The notes: generated from the sequence alone by a model not told the origin. Shown: positions 7,321 to 15,430, counted from the stretch's first letter. The stretch is 21,199 bases of DNA from Bacteroidales bacterium UBA1217 (GCA_002309335.1 DBXH01000050.1:26444-47642), one strand, 5' to 3'. Program-made: numbers and translations.

Positions 7321-7367
7321 TAAAAACTCTAATCTTTAATCTTTAAACTTTAAACTCTAAACTTTAT
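7321..7367 (-). repeat. Simple repeat of AAACTTT/AAACTCT/AATCTTT words
   Basis: The 52-bp gap between the secreted protein and the UspA-like gene is almost wholly built of 7-8 bp words: AAACTCT, AATCTTT twice, AAACTTT twice, AAACTCT, AAACTTT. It is a different vocabulary from the other junction repeats. No promoter motif TAnnTTTG is present. Confidence 0.6.
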
Positions 7368-7369
7368 AA

Positions 7370-10300
7370 CTATCTAATCAATGTTACATCGCCTTTGAAC
7401 TGGGCTTTTTGTCCGTCGGCGCATTGTATGCGGCAGTGGTAGACGTACACTCCGGGCATACACCAGTTGTTCTTGTAGCGCCCGTCCCAGCATTGGGTGA
7501 TGTCTTCGCTTTCATAGACTTTTTCGCCCCAGCGGGTGAAAATGGCTATATGGAACTCGCTGACCCACTCGCCTCTGAAACAAAGCTGGTCGTTGATGCC
7601 GTCTTCGTTGGGGGTGAATGCGTTGGGTATGAAGATATTGGGCTTGCCGCAACTGACTGAGATGCAGTTTATTTTGATTGAGTCGATGTAGGTGCACCCT
7701 ATTGAGTCGGTGAGGGTTACGACGAAGATGGTTGAGTCTTCGAGTGTCGCTATCGGATTTGCCGAACTCGGGTTGTTGAGCAAATTGGAGGGCATCCACC
7801 AGTAGCTGCCACCCGGTATTTCGGTGACGTGCAGTCCGGTGCTGTGGCCGCTGAACACAAACGGGTCGTCGGCCCACACCTCGATGGAGTCGAACGAGTG
7901 TTGGATGCCGACGACAATGCTGTCGCTCACCTGGCATCCGTAGGCGTCGGTGACCACTACGACGGCTTTACCCTCGCACAGCGCTTCCGCCACCTGGCTC
8001 TCCTCGCCCGATGTCCAGATGTAGCTGTAGGGCTCGTAGCCGCCTTCGACAACGGCGGTCGCCTTGCCGCTGCATTTGTCGGGACAGGTGTTGCCCGAGA
8101 GGGTGATGTCGACGTTCATATCTACATTCTCAAGCACCTCGAGGGTGTCGTAATAGAGGCAGCCGTTGCTGTCGCTGACCTGCAGGATATACTGGCCGGG
8201 ACAGAGGTTGGTGCGGTTGGCCGATGTGGAGCTGTCGTCGAGCCAGAGCAAGTTGTAGGTGGAATATCCCGTCACACTTACGTTTATGATGCCCGTGCAG
8301 GACTCGAGGCAGCGGATGTGAACTATGTCGGCGGTGATGGTCGGCGCAGCGGGGTCGGTGAGGGTGAAGTTGTTGGTGACCAGACAGCCGTTGGCGTCGC
8401 GGAAGAGGACTGTGTAGTCTGCTTCGCACAGCCATCCCATACTGTCGATGTTGCCCCAGCCGTCGCCCCAGTTGTATTGGTAGGGTGCAAGCGCGCTCCC
8501 TTGAAGCGGCACCACGCAGGCGCTGCCGTCACAACTACGGGGACAGCGGGGGTCGTTGAGCCTCAAACTGTCGACCACGCGGTAGAAATGCACCTGAAAG
8601 CTGTCGGTCCCGAAGCATCCGAGGGCGTCGTAGACATAGCCGTAAAGCCATTGCCCGTCGACGGGGACGAAGCTGTAGAGACCGGTGTCCATATTGCTGT
8701 TGATGGTGTCGCTGAAATCGCGGTTGGTGGACCATTGGAAGACGGGGTTGTCGTTGGCGCCACGCGCGGTGAGGTCTAATATGGTAGGTATGGAGCAGGT
8801 GACGGAGTCACCAATTATCCGCGCGTCGATCTCGCCGCCTATGATAACCTGTTCCAGCAGCTTGCCGCAAGGGGAGTTGTCGCCGGTAGTGATCCACAGC
8901 TGGTATACTCCGGGCTGTTCGGCCATAGGATTGGCTATGTTGCTGTCGCTCACCAAGCCTTGTACCCAGTGGTAGGTGAGTCCGGGCTCTGGATGCACGC
9001 CGATTTGAATCGGTGTCCCCGGGCAGGTGGAAAGGGTGTCGAGTGGCGGGACATTTGTGCCTCCGAGGATGGTGATGGTTTTCTCAATGGTGTCGCTGGT
9101 GCGGCATCCGTTGGGCATATAGGCTACCAGGCGAACGGTGTAGAATCCGGCGTCGGGATAGCTGTGCGTGGGGTTTACCGCCGTCGATGTGGTGCCGTCG
9201 CCAAAGTCCCACAGGTAGCTTGCGCCGCGTCCAGTATTGTGGAATGTTATTATTGTGGGGTTGCAGCCGGAACTGCGGGTGTAGTTGAACTCAGCCACGG
9301 GAAAGTCGTTGGTGAGGCTGAGGCGGAAGATGGCGTTGTTGCAGTTGCTGCTGCAGTTGTTGTGCTGGCTGTAGGCGTCTGTGGTAACGGGGAAGTTGTC
9401 GCTGCCGCCGCAACTGGCGCAGACCGACTGATAGATTGTGCCCAGCCGGTCGAAGCGGCTAGTGCCGCCGTCCACGTGGTCTTGTCCGTTGCGATAGCCG
9501 CTCTCGCTGTCGTGCTGCTCGCCAAAGAAGGTGGCGTAAACCAGATTGTTGGCGTCGATGTCGAGCGCCATAATGTAGAAATCCTGCCCGTCGGTGGTCG
9601 ACTGGTAGGCGTCGGGCGTAACGGTCATTCCCGTTGTGCCGTGCGTGCCCCACGGATAGTTCACTCCGTTGAAGGTCAAACCTAGGAATATCCTTCCCCA
9701 GCCGCTCAGGTATATGCGGTTGCAGATGTCGACGGCAAAGGCTGTGGGGGAGATGTTGGGCCCGTTGGCGTTTACGTCGCCTGTGCCGAATACGGTGCTC
9801 CATCTAAGGCTGTCGAGGAGGGGACTGAATCGCGCCAGCATCTGCCCGCTGTTGGGCACATTGTAGTTGGCGTTGTATATCAAGGTGCTTCCCGTGGCTT
9901 TGGTCTGGCCGAAGATGAAGATGTCGTCGGTTTTCCCGCAGCGCACAAAATAGCACTGGTCGTATGCGCTCGAGCCAAAGTAGGTTTGGGCCATCAGCGT
10001 TTTGCCATAGTAGGATATCTTGGCTATGAATCCGTCGGCCGAGCCGCCTCGGTAGTAGCGCCGGTATGCGTCGGGTGTGGTGTTGAGGTTCATCGAGTTG
10101 GTTCCTCCGCACACCACGATGTTGTAATCCTTGTCGCAGTCTATGGAGTAGATGGCGTCGTCGCGGTTGCCTCCAAGATAGGTGCTCCATATCAGATGCG
10201 AGAGATTATAGTCGATCTTGAACACCACGCCTTCCTGCCGCCCGCGGCTGTAGGGCTGGATGCATCCTTCGGTGACGGGGAAATTGACCGAGTATGTCGT

Positions 10301-11776
10301 CGAGCCGACATAGATGTTGTTCATATCGTCGGTGATGATCTCGCCTCGCGCTCCGTCGCCGTAATTGAAATAGAGCGAGTCGTTGCCGATCGATATCGTG
10401 CTGTAGTCGAACGAAGCTCTGTAGTTGAGTCCGTCGTTGCCGCTGCCGCCGATATATGTCGATGCCTGCAGCTCGCTGCCGTCGCTGCTCAGCCGACAGA
10501 CGAAGATGTCCGACCCGTTAGGGAAATTGATGTCGGGGCTGCCCTCGTATTGCAGCGATGTGCCGCCGTTGAATGTGGTGTCGTATGCGTTGGGGGTCAC
10601 GGGAAAATTAGGGGAGCCCGTGGTGCCGAAAATCACCAGCTCGTCGAAATTGTTGACATACATACTGTGGGGCATATCCGCAAACTGGCCGCCCAGATAG
10701 GTGGCATAAAGGCGGTGTGAGCCGTTGGTGTCGAACTTGAAGATGCCTATGTCGCAGTAGCCGTTGAACGTCGAGTCGTATGCCCCCAGCGACACCGGAT
10801 AGTGCGGACCGAACACAAGCCCCGAGGTGTAGGTGTTCTTGTAGGAGTCGAAACAGCCCGTAGTGCCCCAGTTGTCGGCCGTCGAGCCTGTGTAGGTCGA
10901 AAAGTGAAGATAAGGGTCGATGATCAACGCCCGCGTTGTATCATACTCGCCCAGCTTAAATGTAATAGTATACCGTTCTCCGTTTTCCGTAGCCTCCCCT
11001 CTTGGAGAGGGTGAAGAAACATCCAGTGAATGTTTCGATAGCGAAGCGGAGAACAAATCGTGCAAAGGCCGGGGTGTGTCGCACTTTCCGTTCAACACAA
11101 ATTCCGCATCAACCTCCACCTGTTTCCCGTCAACCACCTGATAGGCATACGGTCTCAGCTCAACAACATCGACCACCGAAGTCCTGATGACGATGTTTCC
11201 GCCTTGCAGCTTCACGCCATCCACACCGTCGTAGCTCATCGCTATCTTGTCGGGATTGGCGCCGGGATGCACGATGAAGTCATATTTCATTGCGTTGCTC
11301 GCGGTATAGACCTTCATATCGATACCATCATACAAGTCCTTGTATATCAGTGAGCCGTATACGCCTACGTTGGTCGCCCACCGTGAGCGGTCGTTGCCGA
11401 TAAAATAATTCTCGCGGCACAACTCCTTTTCGTCTCCCGCAACCGTTCCGCAGCTGCTGCCCACAAAATGCATCCGGTAGCTGTGTTGACGATAGCGCCT
11501 CTTGAGGCTCCGCTCCGACTTGCGGTGATTCAGGTTGTCGTTCTCGGGATGCTGCACGACGAAAGTGAAGCAGTCGCGCTCTGCAAAAAGCGTTATTCCG
11601 CCCATCATCGAGCGATATAGCACCTGTTTCTCCCATTGTCCCTTGTTCTCCGAAAATAGAATCCTCCTGCCCGTACCGAGCGTATCACGCTCGTTGCGTG
11701 CCTGCAACAGGTTGCAATACAACAGAATGGTCAAGAAAATCAAGACCTTGGACAATATGGAATTCCATTTTTTCAC
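7370..11776 (-). CDS. Large secreted SBBP/PKD protein with type IX secretion (type B) C-terminal domain
   Basis: Predicted surface or secreted protein of 1468 residues. In order: a signal peptide (1-26, KKWNSILSKVLIFLTILLY); an N-terminal domain containing SENKGQWEKQVLYR (about 30-290, like DUF7948); many SBBP-type beta-propeller repeats (about 290-820), recognised by recurring STYLGG/ATYLGG and NFPVTPNAYD; a PKD domain (about 825-905, YLWDFGDGTTSTAVNPTHSY); Cys-containing Ig- or SprB-like repeats (about 1075-1290); and a gliding-motility-associated C-terminal domain (1376-1468, FIPNAFTPNEDGINDQL, FTRWGEKVYES, ending VTLIR), the type B signal for the type IX secretion system. Residues 232-268 come from a dispersed DNA repeat inserted in frame. 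The start is a GTG, chosen because the signal peptide begins there. Its partner or ligand is unknown. Confidence 0.9.
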   Translation of the reverse strand: MKKWNSILSKVLIFLTILLYCNLLQARNERDTLGTGRRILFSENKGQWEKQVLYRSMMGGITLFAERDCFTFVVQHPENDNLNHRKSERSLKRRYRQHSYRMHFVGSSCGTVAGDEKELCRENYFIGNDRSRWATNVGVYGSLIYKDLYDGIDMKVYTASNAMKYDFIVHPGANPDKIAMSYDGVDGVKLQGGNIVIRTSVVDVVELRPYAYQVVDGKQVEVDAEFVLNGKCDTPRPLHDLFSASLSKHSLDVSSPSPRGEATENGERYTITFKLGEYDTTRALIIDPYLHFSTYTGSTADNWGTTGCFDSYKNTYTSGLVFGPHYPVSLGAYDSTFNGYCDIGIFKFDTNGSHRLYATYLGGQFADMPHSMYVNNFDELVIFGTTGSPNFPVTPNAYDTTFNGGTSLQYEGSPDINFPNGSDIFVCRLSSDGSELQASTYIGGSGNDGLNYRASFDYSTISIGNDSLYFNYGDGARGEIITDDMNNIYVGSTTYSVNFPVTEGCIQPYSRGRQEGVVFKIDYNLSHLIWSTYLGGNRDDAIYSIDCDKDYNIVVCGGTNSMNLNTTPDAYRRYYRGGSADGFIAKISYYGKTLMAQTYFGSSAYDQCYFVRCGKTDDIFIFGQTKATGSTLIYNANYNVPNSGQMLARFSPLLDSLRWSTVFGTGDVNANGPNISPTAFAVDICNRIYLSGWGRIFLGLTFNGVNYPWGTHGTTGMTVTPDAYQSTTDGQDFYIMALDIDANNLVYATFFGEQHDSESGYRNGQDHVDGGTSRFDRLGTIYQSVCASCGGSDNFPVTTDAYSQHNNCSSNCNNAIFRLSLTNDFPVAEFNYTRSSGCNPTIITFHNTGRGASYLWDFGDGTTSTAVNPTHSYPDAGFYTVRLVAYMPNGCRTSDTIEKTITILGGTNVPPLDTLSTCPGTPIQIGVHPEPGLTYHWVQGLVSDSNIANPMAEQPGVYQLWITTGDNSPCGKLLEQVIIGGEIDARIIGDSVTCSIPTILDLTARGANDNPVFQWSTNRDFSDTINSNMDTGLYSFVPVDGQWLYGYVYDALGCFGTDSFQVHFYRVVDSLRLNDPRCPRSCDGSACVVPLQGSALAPYQYNWGDGWGNIDSMGWLCEADYTVLFRDANGCLVTNNFTLTDPAAPTITADIVHIRCLESCTGIINVSVTGYSTYNLLWLDDSSTSANRTNLCPGQYILQVSDSNGCLYYDTLEVLENVDMNVDITLSGNTCPDKCSGKATAVVEGGYEPYSYIWTSGEESQVAEALCEGKAVVVVTDAYGCQVSDSIVVGIQHSFDSIEVWADDPFVFSGHSTGLHVTEIPGGSYWWMPSNLLNNPSSANPIATLEDSTIFVVTLTDSIGCTYIDSIKINCISVSCGKPNIFIPNAFTPNEDGINDQLCFRGEWVSEFHIAIFTRWGEKVYESEDITQCWDGRYKNNWCMPGVYVYHCRIQCADGQKAQFKGDVTLIR
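10973..11091 (+). repeat. Dispersed hairpin repeat, copy B, inside a coding sequence
   Basis: The order of blocks matches copy A: CCGTTCTCCGTTTTCCG, hairpin CCCTCT-TGG-AGAGGG at 10997-11011, then GGCCGGGGTGTGTCGCAC and TTTCCG. In the middle, copy A's small GCCGC/GCGGC hairpin is replaced by a longer segment with another hairpin, GAAACAT-7 nt-ATGTTTC (11016-11036), followed by GATAGCGAAGCGGAGAAC. The whole stretch is in frame and encodes residues 232-268 of the secreted protein, including SPSPRGEATENGER. Confidence 0.75.
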
Positions 11777-11781
11777 GACTG

Positions 11782-11815
11782 CAAAAATACGAAATTTTTT
11801 TTAAATATGAACAAA
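11782..11815 (-). promoter_or_regulatory. Probable promoter of the large secreted-protein gene
   Basis: The minus strand has TATTTTTG (11789-11782), a perfect TAnnTTTG -7 box, with TTTG at 11815-11812. The spacer is 22 bp, slightly longer than the usual 19-21. The -7 box ends only 5 bp before the GTG start, so the transcript would be leaderless or nearly so. Confidence 0.55.
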
Positions 11816-11871
11816 TAAATAAATTATTAGGATTTTACCTTGAACGGAGATTATGCTCTCCGCCATTGGTG

Positions 11872-11902
11872 AAAAAAAACTGACATTTTGTCAGTTTTTT
11901 TT
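11872..11902. other. Perfect 14-bp palindrome resembling a terminator, between divergent genes
   Basis: AAAAAAAACTGACA, a TTT loop, then TGTCAGTTTTTTTT form a perfect hairpin with an 8-T tail on either strand. It has the shape of a bidirectional Rho-independent terminator, but no gene ends here: the flanking genes start on both sides and point away. A smaller hairpin, CGGAGA-6 nt-TCTCCG, lies at 11845-11862. Possible roles are the end of an unannotated small RNA, an insulator between divergent promoters, or an operator dyad. Confidence 0.5.
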
Positions 11903-11923
11903 CTTGGATTCTGTTTTTTTGTG

Positions 11924-11931
11924 TAATTTTG
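11924..11931 (+). promoter_or_regulatory. Probable -7 box of the dnaG promoter
   Basis: TAATTTTG matches the TAnnTTTG consensus and ends 9 bp before the ATG at 11941. No clean TTTG is found at 19-21 bp upstream (CTTG with a 17-bp spacer is the best). The box overlaps a possible TTG start at 11929, which favours the ATG at 11941. Confidence 0.5.
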
Positions 11932-11940
11932 CATTCCGAT

Positions 11941-13968
11941 ATGATTGACCAGGAAACCATACAACGCATTATGGATGCGACTCGTATAGAGGAAGTCATC
12001 GGCGAATTTGTGTCGATGAAACGGCGCGGGGCGAACTATGTCGGCTGCTGCCCTTTCCACAACGAGAAGACTCCATCGTTCTCCGTCTCGCCGGCCAAAG
12101 GCATCTACAAGTGCTTCGGCTGTGGCGAGAGCGGCAACACTGTGGGTTTCCTGATGAAGCACGAACACTATACCTATCCCGAGGCATTGCGCTGGCTGGC
12201 AGCGAAATACAATATCGAAATTGTCGAGGAGGAGCTGACCGACGAGCAGAAGGAACGCAACAACGAACGCGATGCGTTGTTCCACGTGTCGGAGTTTGCG
12301 CAGAAGTATTTCGCCGACTTGCTTTATAACGACGAGATGGGAGCCGCTGTGGGACTGAGCTATTTCCACAGCCGTGGGTTGACCGACAATGTGATAAAGG
12401 CTTTCGGACTCGGTTATTGTCTGGACCAATGGGACGCCTTTACGAAGCACGCCCGCTCGAGCGGCTACAGCGACAATGTGCTGCAGAAAACGGGATTGTC
12501 GATTTTCAAGGAGGACGGTAAGGTCTACGACCGCTTCCGCGATAGGGTAATGTTCCCGATTTACAGTGTGTCGGGACGAGTGCTGGGCTTCTCGGGACGC
12601 ATTTTGCAGAAGGAGAAGAGTCCGGCTAAGTATGTCAACTCGCCCGATTCGGAGATATTCTCGAAAAGTCATATTCTCTATGGCCTCTATCAGGCAAAAA
12701 GCGCTATCTCGAAACTGGACAAATGCTACCTCGTGGAGGGCAATATCGATGTGATCTCGATGTTCCAGTCGGGCGTGGAGAATACGGTGGCGTCGTGCGG
12801 AACCTCGCTGACCATTGAGCAGGTGCGCCTGATGAGACGCTACACGAAGAATATCACGGTGCTTTACGACGGCGACTCTGCCGGCATCAAGGCTGCTTTC
12901 AGGGCGGTGAATATGCTTTTTGAGGAGGGTATGCACGTACGTGTGGTGCTATTCCCCGACAGCGAGGACCCAGACAGCTATGCCCAGAAATACGGCTCGG
13001 CTAAGTTGCAGGAGTATCTGGCTGAAAACGAGTCGAATTTTATCCTCTTCAAAACCAAGGTCCTGGCTCAGGATATTAAGGGCGACCCGATTAAGAAGGC
13101 GGAGGTGCTGGGCGACATTGTGAGGACCATTGCGCTGGTGCCTGACTTGATGGAGCGGGCGGAATATGTGAAACAGTGTGCCTCGCTGCTGAAAATTCCG
13201 GAGGAGACTCTACAGAACGAACTGGCTAAAACGTTGAACCGCAAGTTGTATGAGGCTATGAACCATAAGCCTGACCCGAACGACAAGGACATTAGGGATA
13301 CGGAGAGCGGAGAGACACACCCCGGCCTTACGGCCACCCCAATAGAGGGGGAAAGAACGGAGGACGGAGGCGAAGCCAAAACGCGGCCCGTTGTAACTCC
13401 TTTCTCGCTGAATCCGGCGCAAAGTCAGGAAAACAAGATTGTGAGTCTGCTGCTCAACTATGGCGACCAATGGCTCGAGTTTGAAAGCAAGAACGACAAG
13501 GGTGAGCCTCAGGTTGAGAAATGCACTGTGGCACAGGTGATTGTGGGCGACTTGCTGGAGGACAGACTTACGTTCGATGATGCTGTGTGCCAGCAAATCT
13601 TCAACATCTACGCCGAGCGCATCAATAACGGGGATTCTGCGGTCGACACTCAGATTTTTGTGACCAGCGAGGATGAGATGATGCGCGAACGGGCGGTGGC
13701 TATGATGATGACCGACTACCACGTGAGCGATAAATGGAAGGATAAGATGATTCACGTCCCTTCGCAGCAGGAACGTTTGAGAATGGATGTGGAGGAATCG
13801 CTGCTTACGCTGAAACTGAAAAAGTTGGATCTGAAAATCGACGATATCGACAGGCAGTTTGCTTTCGTCGATGATGACGATGAAAAGCTGATGCTTGTGG
13901 CTCAGAAAATGTCGCTCATCAAGGTGAGACGGCAACTGGGCGAGGCTCTCAACAGGGTGATATCTTGA
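11941..13968 (+). CDS. dnaG: DNA primase
   Basis: Synthesises RNA primers at the replication fork, recruited by the DnaB helicase. The 675 residues contain the N-terminal CHC2 zinc finger (C37-x2-H40 ... C58-x2-C61, in CCPFHNEKTPSF and YKCFGCGESG). The RNA-polymerase core and TOPRIM domain follow, with the catalytic glutamate at E266 (LVEGNIDV, where EGYxDV is commoner) and the acidic pair D310/D312 (LYDGDSAG). The C-terminal helicase-binding region lies at about 490-675. The ATG at 11941 was chosen over an in-frame TTG at 11929 because the promoter -7 box covers the TTG. Residues about 454-477 are encoded by a dispersed DNA repeat, in the linker between the core and the C-terminal domain, where an insertion should be tolerated. 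The sigma-54 activator gene follows after 79 bp. Confidence 0.96.
   Translation: MIDQETIQRIMDATRIEEVIGEFVSMKRRGANYVGCCPFHNEKTPSFSVSPAKGIYKCFGCGESGNTVGFLMKHEHYTYPEALRWLAAKYNIEIVEEELTDEQKERNNERDALFHVSEFAQKYFADLLYNDEMGAAVGLSYFHSRGLTDNVIKAFGLGYCLDQWDAFTKHARSSGYSDNVLQKTGLSIFKEDGKVYDRFRDRVMFPIYSVSGRVLGFSGRILQKEKSPAKYVNSPDSEIFSKSHILYGLYQAKSAISKLDKCYLVEGNIDVISMFQSGVENTVASCGTSLTIEQVRLMRRYTKNITVLYDGDSAGIKAAFRAVNMLFEEGMHVRVVLFPDSEDPDSYAQKYGSAKLQEYLAENESNFILFKTKVLAQDIKGDPIKKAEVLGDIVRTIALVPDLMERAEYVKQCASLLKIPEETLQNELAKTLNRKLYEAMNHKPDPNDKDIRDTESGETHPGLTATPIEGERTEDGGEAKTRPVVTPFSLNPAQSQENKIVSLLLNYGDQWLEFESKNDKGEPQVEKCTVAQVIVGDLLEDRLTFDDAVCQQIFNIYAERINNGDSAVDTQIFVTSEDEMMRERAVAMMMTDYHVSDKWKDKMIHVPSQQERLRMDVEESLLTLKLKKLDLKIDDIDRQFAFVDDDDEKLMLVAQKMSLIKVRRQLGEALNRVIS
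13300..13370 (-). repeat. Dispersed hairpin repeat, copy C (inverted), inside dnaG
   Basis: Read on the minus strand: CCTCCGTCCTCCGTTCTTTC, then CCCCTCTATTGGGG, GGCCGTAAGGCC (a small hairpin), GGGGTGTG, then TCTCTCCGCTCTCCGT. These are the same blocks in the same order as copies A and B, with orientation opposite to both. On the plus strand it is open in the dnaG frame and encodes residues about 454-477, including HPGLTATPIEGERTEDGG. The first hairpin is degraded here (CCCC...GGGG only). Confidence 0.75.
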
Positions 13969-13998
13969 TTTTATATTAACTGTAACCATAAATGTATT

Positions 13999-14034
13999 AA
14001 AACCTTTAAAACCTTTAAAACCTTTCAAACCTTT
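13999..14034 (+). repeat. Four tandem copies of a 9-bp AAAACCTTT unit
   Basis: Three perfect AAAACCTTT units and a fourth reading CAAACCTTT fill half of the dnaG to sigma-54-activator gap. The same word appears on the minus strand in the 2419-2540 array. No function is evident. Confidence 0.8.
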
Positions 14035-14047
14035 AAATATACAAAAA

Positions 14048-15304
14048 GTGGATATTCAGACAGTTAAAAACAGATACGATATTATTGGCAACGATCCTAA
14101 GCTTGTGCTGGCCATCAACAAGGCTATTCAGGTGGCTCCGACCGATTTGTCGATTCTTGTCACCGGCGAAAGCGGTGTGGGTAAGGAAATTTTTGCTCGA
14201 ATGATTCACGACAACAGCACCCGCAAGCACAAGAAACTGGTGTCGGTCAACTGCGGCGCTATACCGGAAGGAACTATCGAAAGTGAACTTTTCGGTCATA
14301 TTAAGGGCTCGTTTACAGGTGCCGACAAGGATAGGAAAGGCTATTTTGAGGAGGCCGACGGAGGAACAATTTTCCTCGACGAGGTTGGCGAACTGCCGCT
14401 GGCGATGCAGGTGAAGCTGCTGCGTGTGCTTGAGAACGGCGAAATAATCCCTGTGGGTTCGTCGAGCGCAAGGAAAATCAATGTGCGTGTCGTAGCCGCT
14501 ACTAATGTCGACTTGCTTGCCGCTATCCGAAAAGGTCATTACCGCGAGGATTTGTATTATCGTCTGAATCAGATTTCTATAGCGATTCCTCCGCTGCGTG
14601 AACGCAAGGATGACATCATTCTCCTGTTCCGCAAGTTTGCCTCGGATGTGGCTGAGAGATACAAGATGCCGCTGCTGCAGCTGAGTGAGGACGGACGGCA
14701 GTACTTGATGGATTATCCGTGGTACGGTAATGTGCGCGAATTGAAGAATGTCACGGAGCAGATTGCTGTCGTGGAGACGGAACGGCTCATAACACGCGAT
14801 ATTCTGATGAACTATATCCGTTTCGTTCCTGACGAGAAGATGCCTGTGCTCTTCCAGCCGGATTCGGTTTCGGCCAACAGTATCTCGGATCGCGAACTGC
14901 TGCTCAAGGCTCTCTCGATGGGGCAGATGATCAACGAAATGCGCGCCGAAATCAACAACCTGAAGCAGATTATCACGTCGCTGGCTCATCAGGGTATGCC
15001 GCTTCACGCTGGTATCACACCCGATGGCGGATATATTGATTCGGAAAAGTATTATCAGCTTGGGAGTCAGTCGCAGATGCAACACCAGCCTTATACCATC
15101 CGCACTTCGGCACCCGATGAGGATGTGGAGTTCCAGGATTCGGAAATCGTTGAAAATGAACCTGTGTCTCTCTTTGAGCGTGAAAAGATGGCTATTGAGC
15201 GTGCTTTGGAGCGCCATAGGGGACGTCGCCGTCAAGCAGCAGCCGATTTGGGCATCTCGGAACGTACGCTTTACCGCAAAATCAAAGAATATGGTATTGA
15301 ATGA
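14048..15304 (+). CDS. Sigma-54-dependent transcriptional activator (AAA+, Fis-type HTH), no receiver domain
   Basis: Enhancer-binding activator that uses ATP hydrolysis to open RNA polymerase-sigma-54 complexes. The 418 residues begin almost directly with the AAA+ domain: Walker A GESGVGKE (40-47), the sigma-54 contact loop GSFTGA (87-92; usual form GAFTGA, so Ala to Ser), Walker B TIFLDE (107-112), and the arginine-containing REDLYYRLN and PLRERKDD regions. A linker of about 270-375 contains a short coiled coil (INEMRAEINNLKQIITSL) and a Gln-rich stretch. A Fis-type helix-turn-helix ends the protein (about 385-418, RQAAADLGISERTLYRKIKEYGI). There is no N-terminal receiver, GAF or PAS domain, so activity may be set by expression or by a protein partner. 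The GTG start has no better nearby ATG. It may be cotranscribed with dnaG. Targets are unknown. Confidence 0.92.
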   Translation: MDIQTVKNRYDIIGNDPKLVLAINKAIQVAPTDLSILVTGESGVGKEIFARMIHDNSTRKHKKLVSVNCGAIPEGTIESELFGHIKGSFTGADKDRKGYFEEADGGTIFLDEVGELPLAMQVKLLRVLENGEIIPVGSSSARKINVRVVAATNVDLLAAIRKGHYREDLYYRLNQISIAIPPLRERKDDIILLFRKFASDVAERYKMPLLQLSEDGRQYLMDYPWYGNVRELKNVTEQIAVVETERLITRDILMNYIRFVPDEKMPVLFQPDSVSANSISDRELLLKALSMGQMINEMRAEINNLKQIITSLAHQGMPLHAGITPDGGYIDSEKYYQLGSQSQMQHQPYTIRTSAPDEDVEFQDSEIVENEPVSLFEREKMAIERALERHRGRRRQAAADLGISERTLYRKIKEYGIE

Positions 15305-15326
15305 GGTTTGTTTTTTTATTTTTATG

Positions 15327-15334
15327 TATTTTTG
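15327..15334 (+). promoter_or_regulatory. Possible -7 box of an aroA promoter
   Basis: TATTTTTG fits TAnnTTTG and lies about 97 bp before the aroA ATG. The only TTTG upstream (15307-15310) has a 16-bp spacer, shorter than usual, so the call is tentative. The remaining leader, 15335-15430, is A+T rich and shows no clear riboswitch or terminator. Confidence 0.4.
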
Positions 15335-15430
15335 CAAAATAAACAAATAATCAAATTCTGATATAAATATTTTGTTTTTAGACATATATACATATTATTA
15401 ACGCTTGCTTCAACGAAGATTTTTTGAAAT

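Noticed and set aside
9000..9700. Long plus-strand open frames opposite the secreted-protein gene
   Set aside because: They are Val/Ala/Gly-rich shadows of the G+C-biased third positions of the minus-strand gene, without motifs or start signals.
11851..12936. A 361-codon open frame antisense to dnaG, running across the intergenic palindrome
   Set aside because: It lacks any domain and overlaps the catalytic part of dnaG. Its extension into the divergent promoter region makes it implausible as a gene.
14033..15385. A 450-codon open frame antisense to the sigma-54 activator gene
   Set aside because: The plus-strand frame has unmistakable Walker, GSFTGA and Fis-HTH motifs. The antisense translation is His/Arg/Gln-rich with no motif and is a shadow of codon bias.
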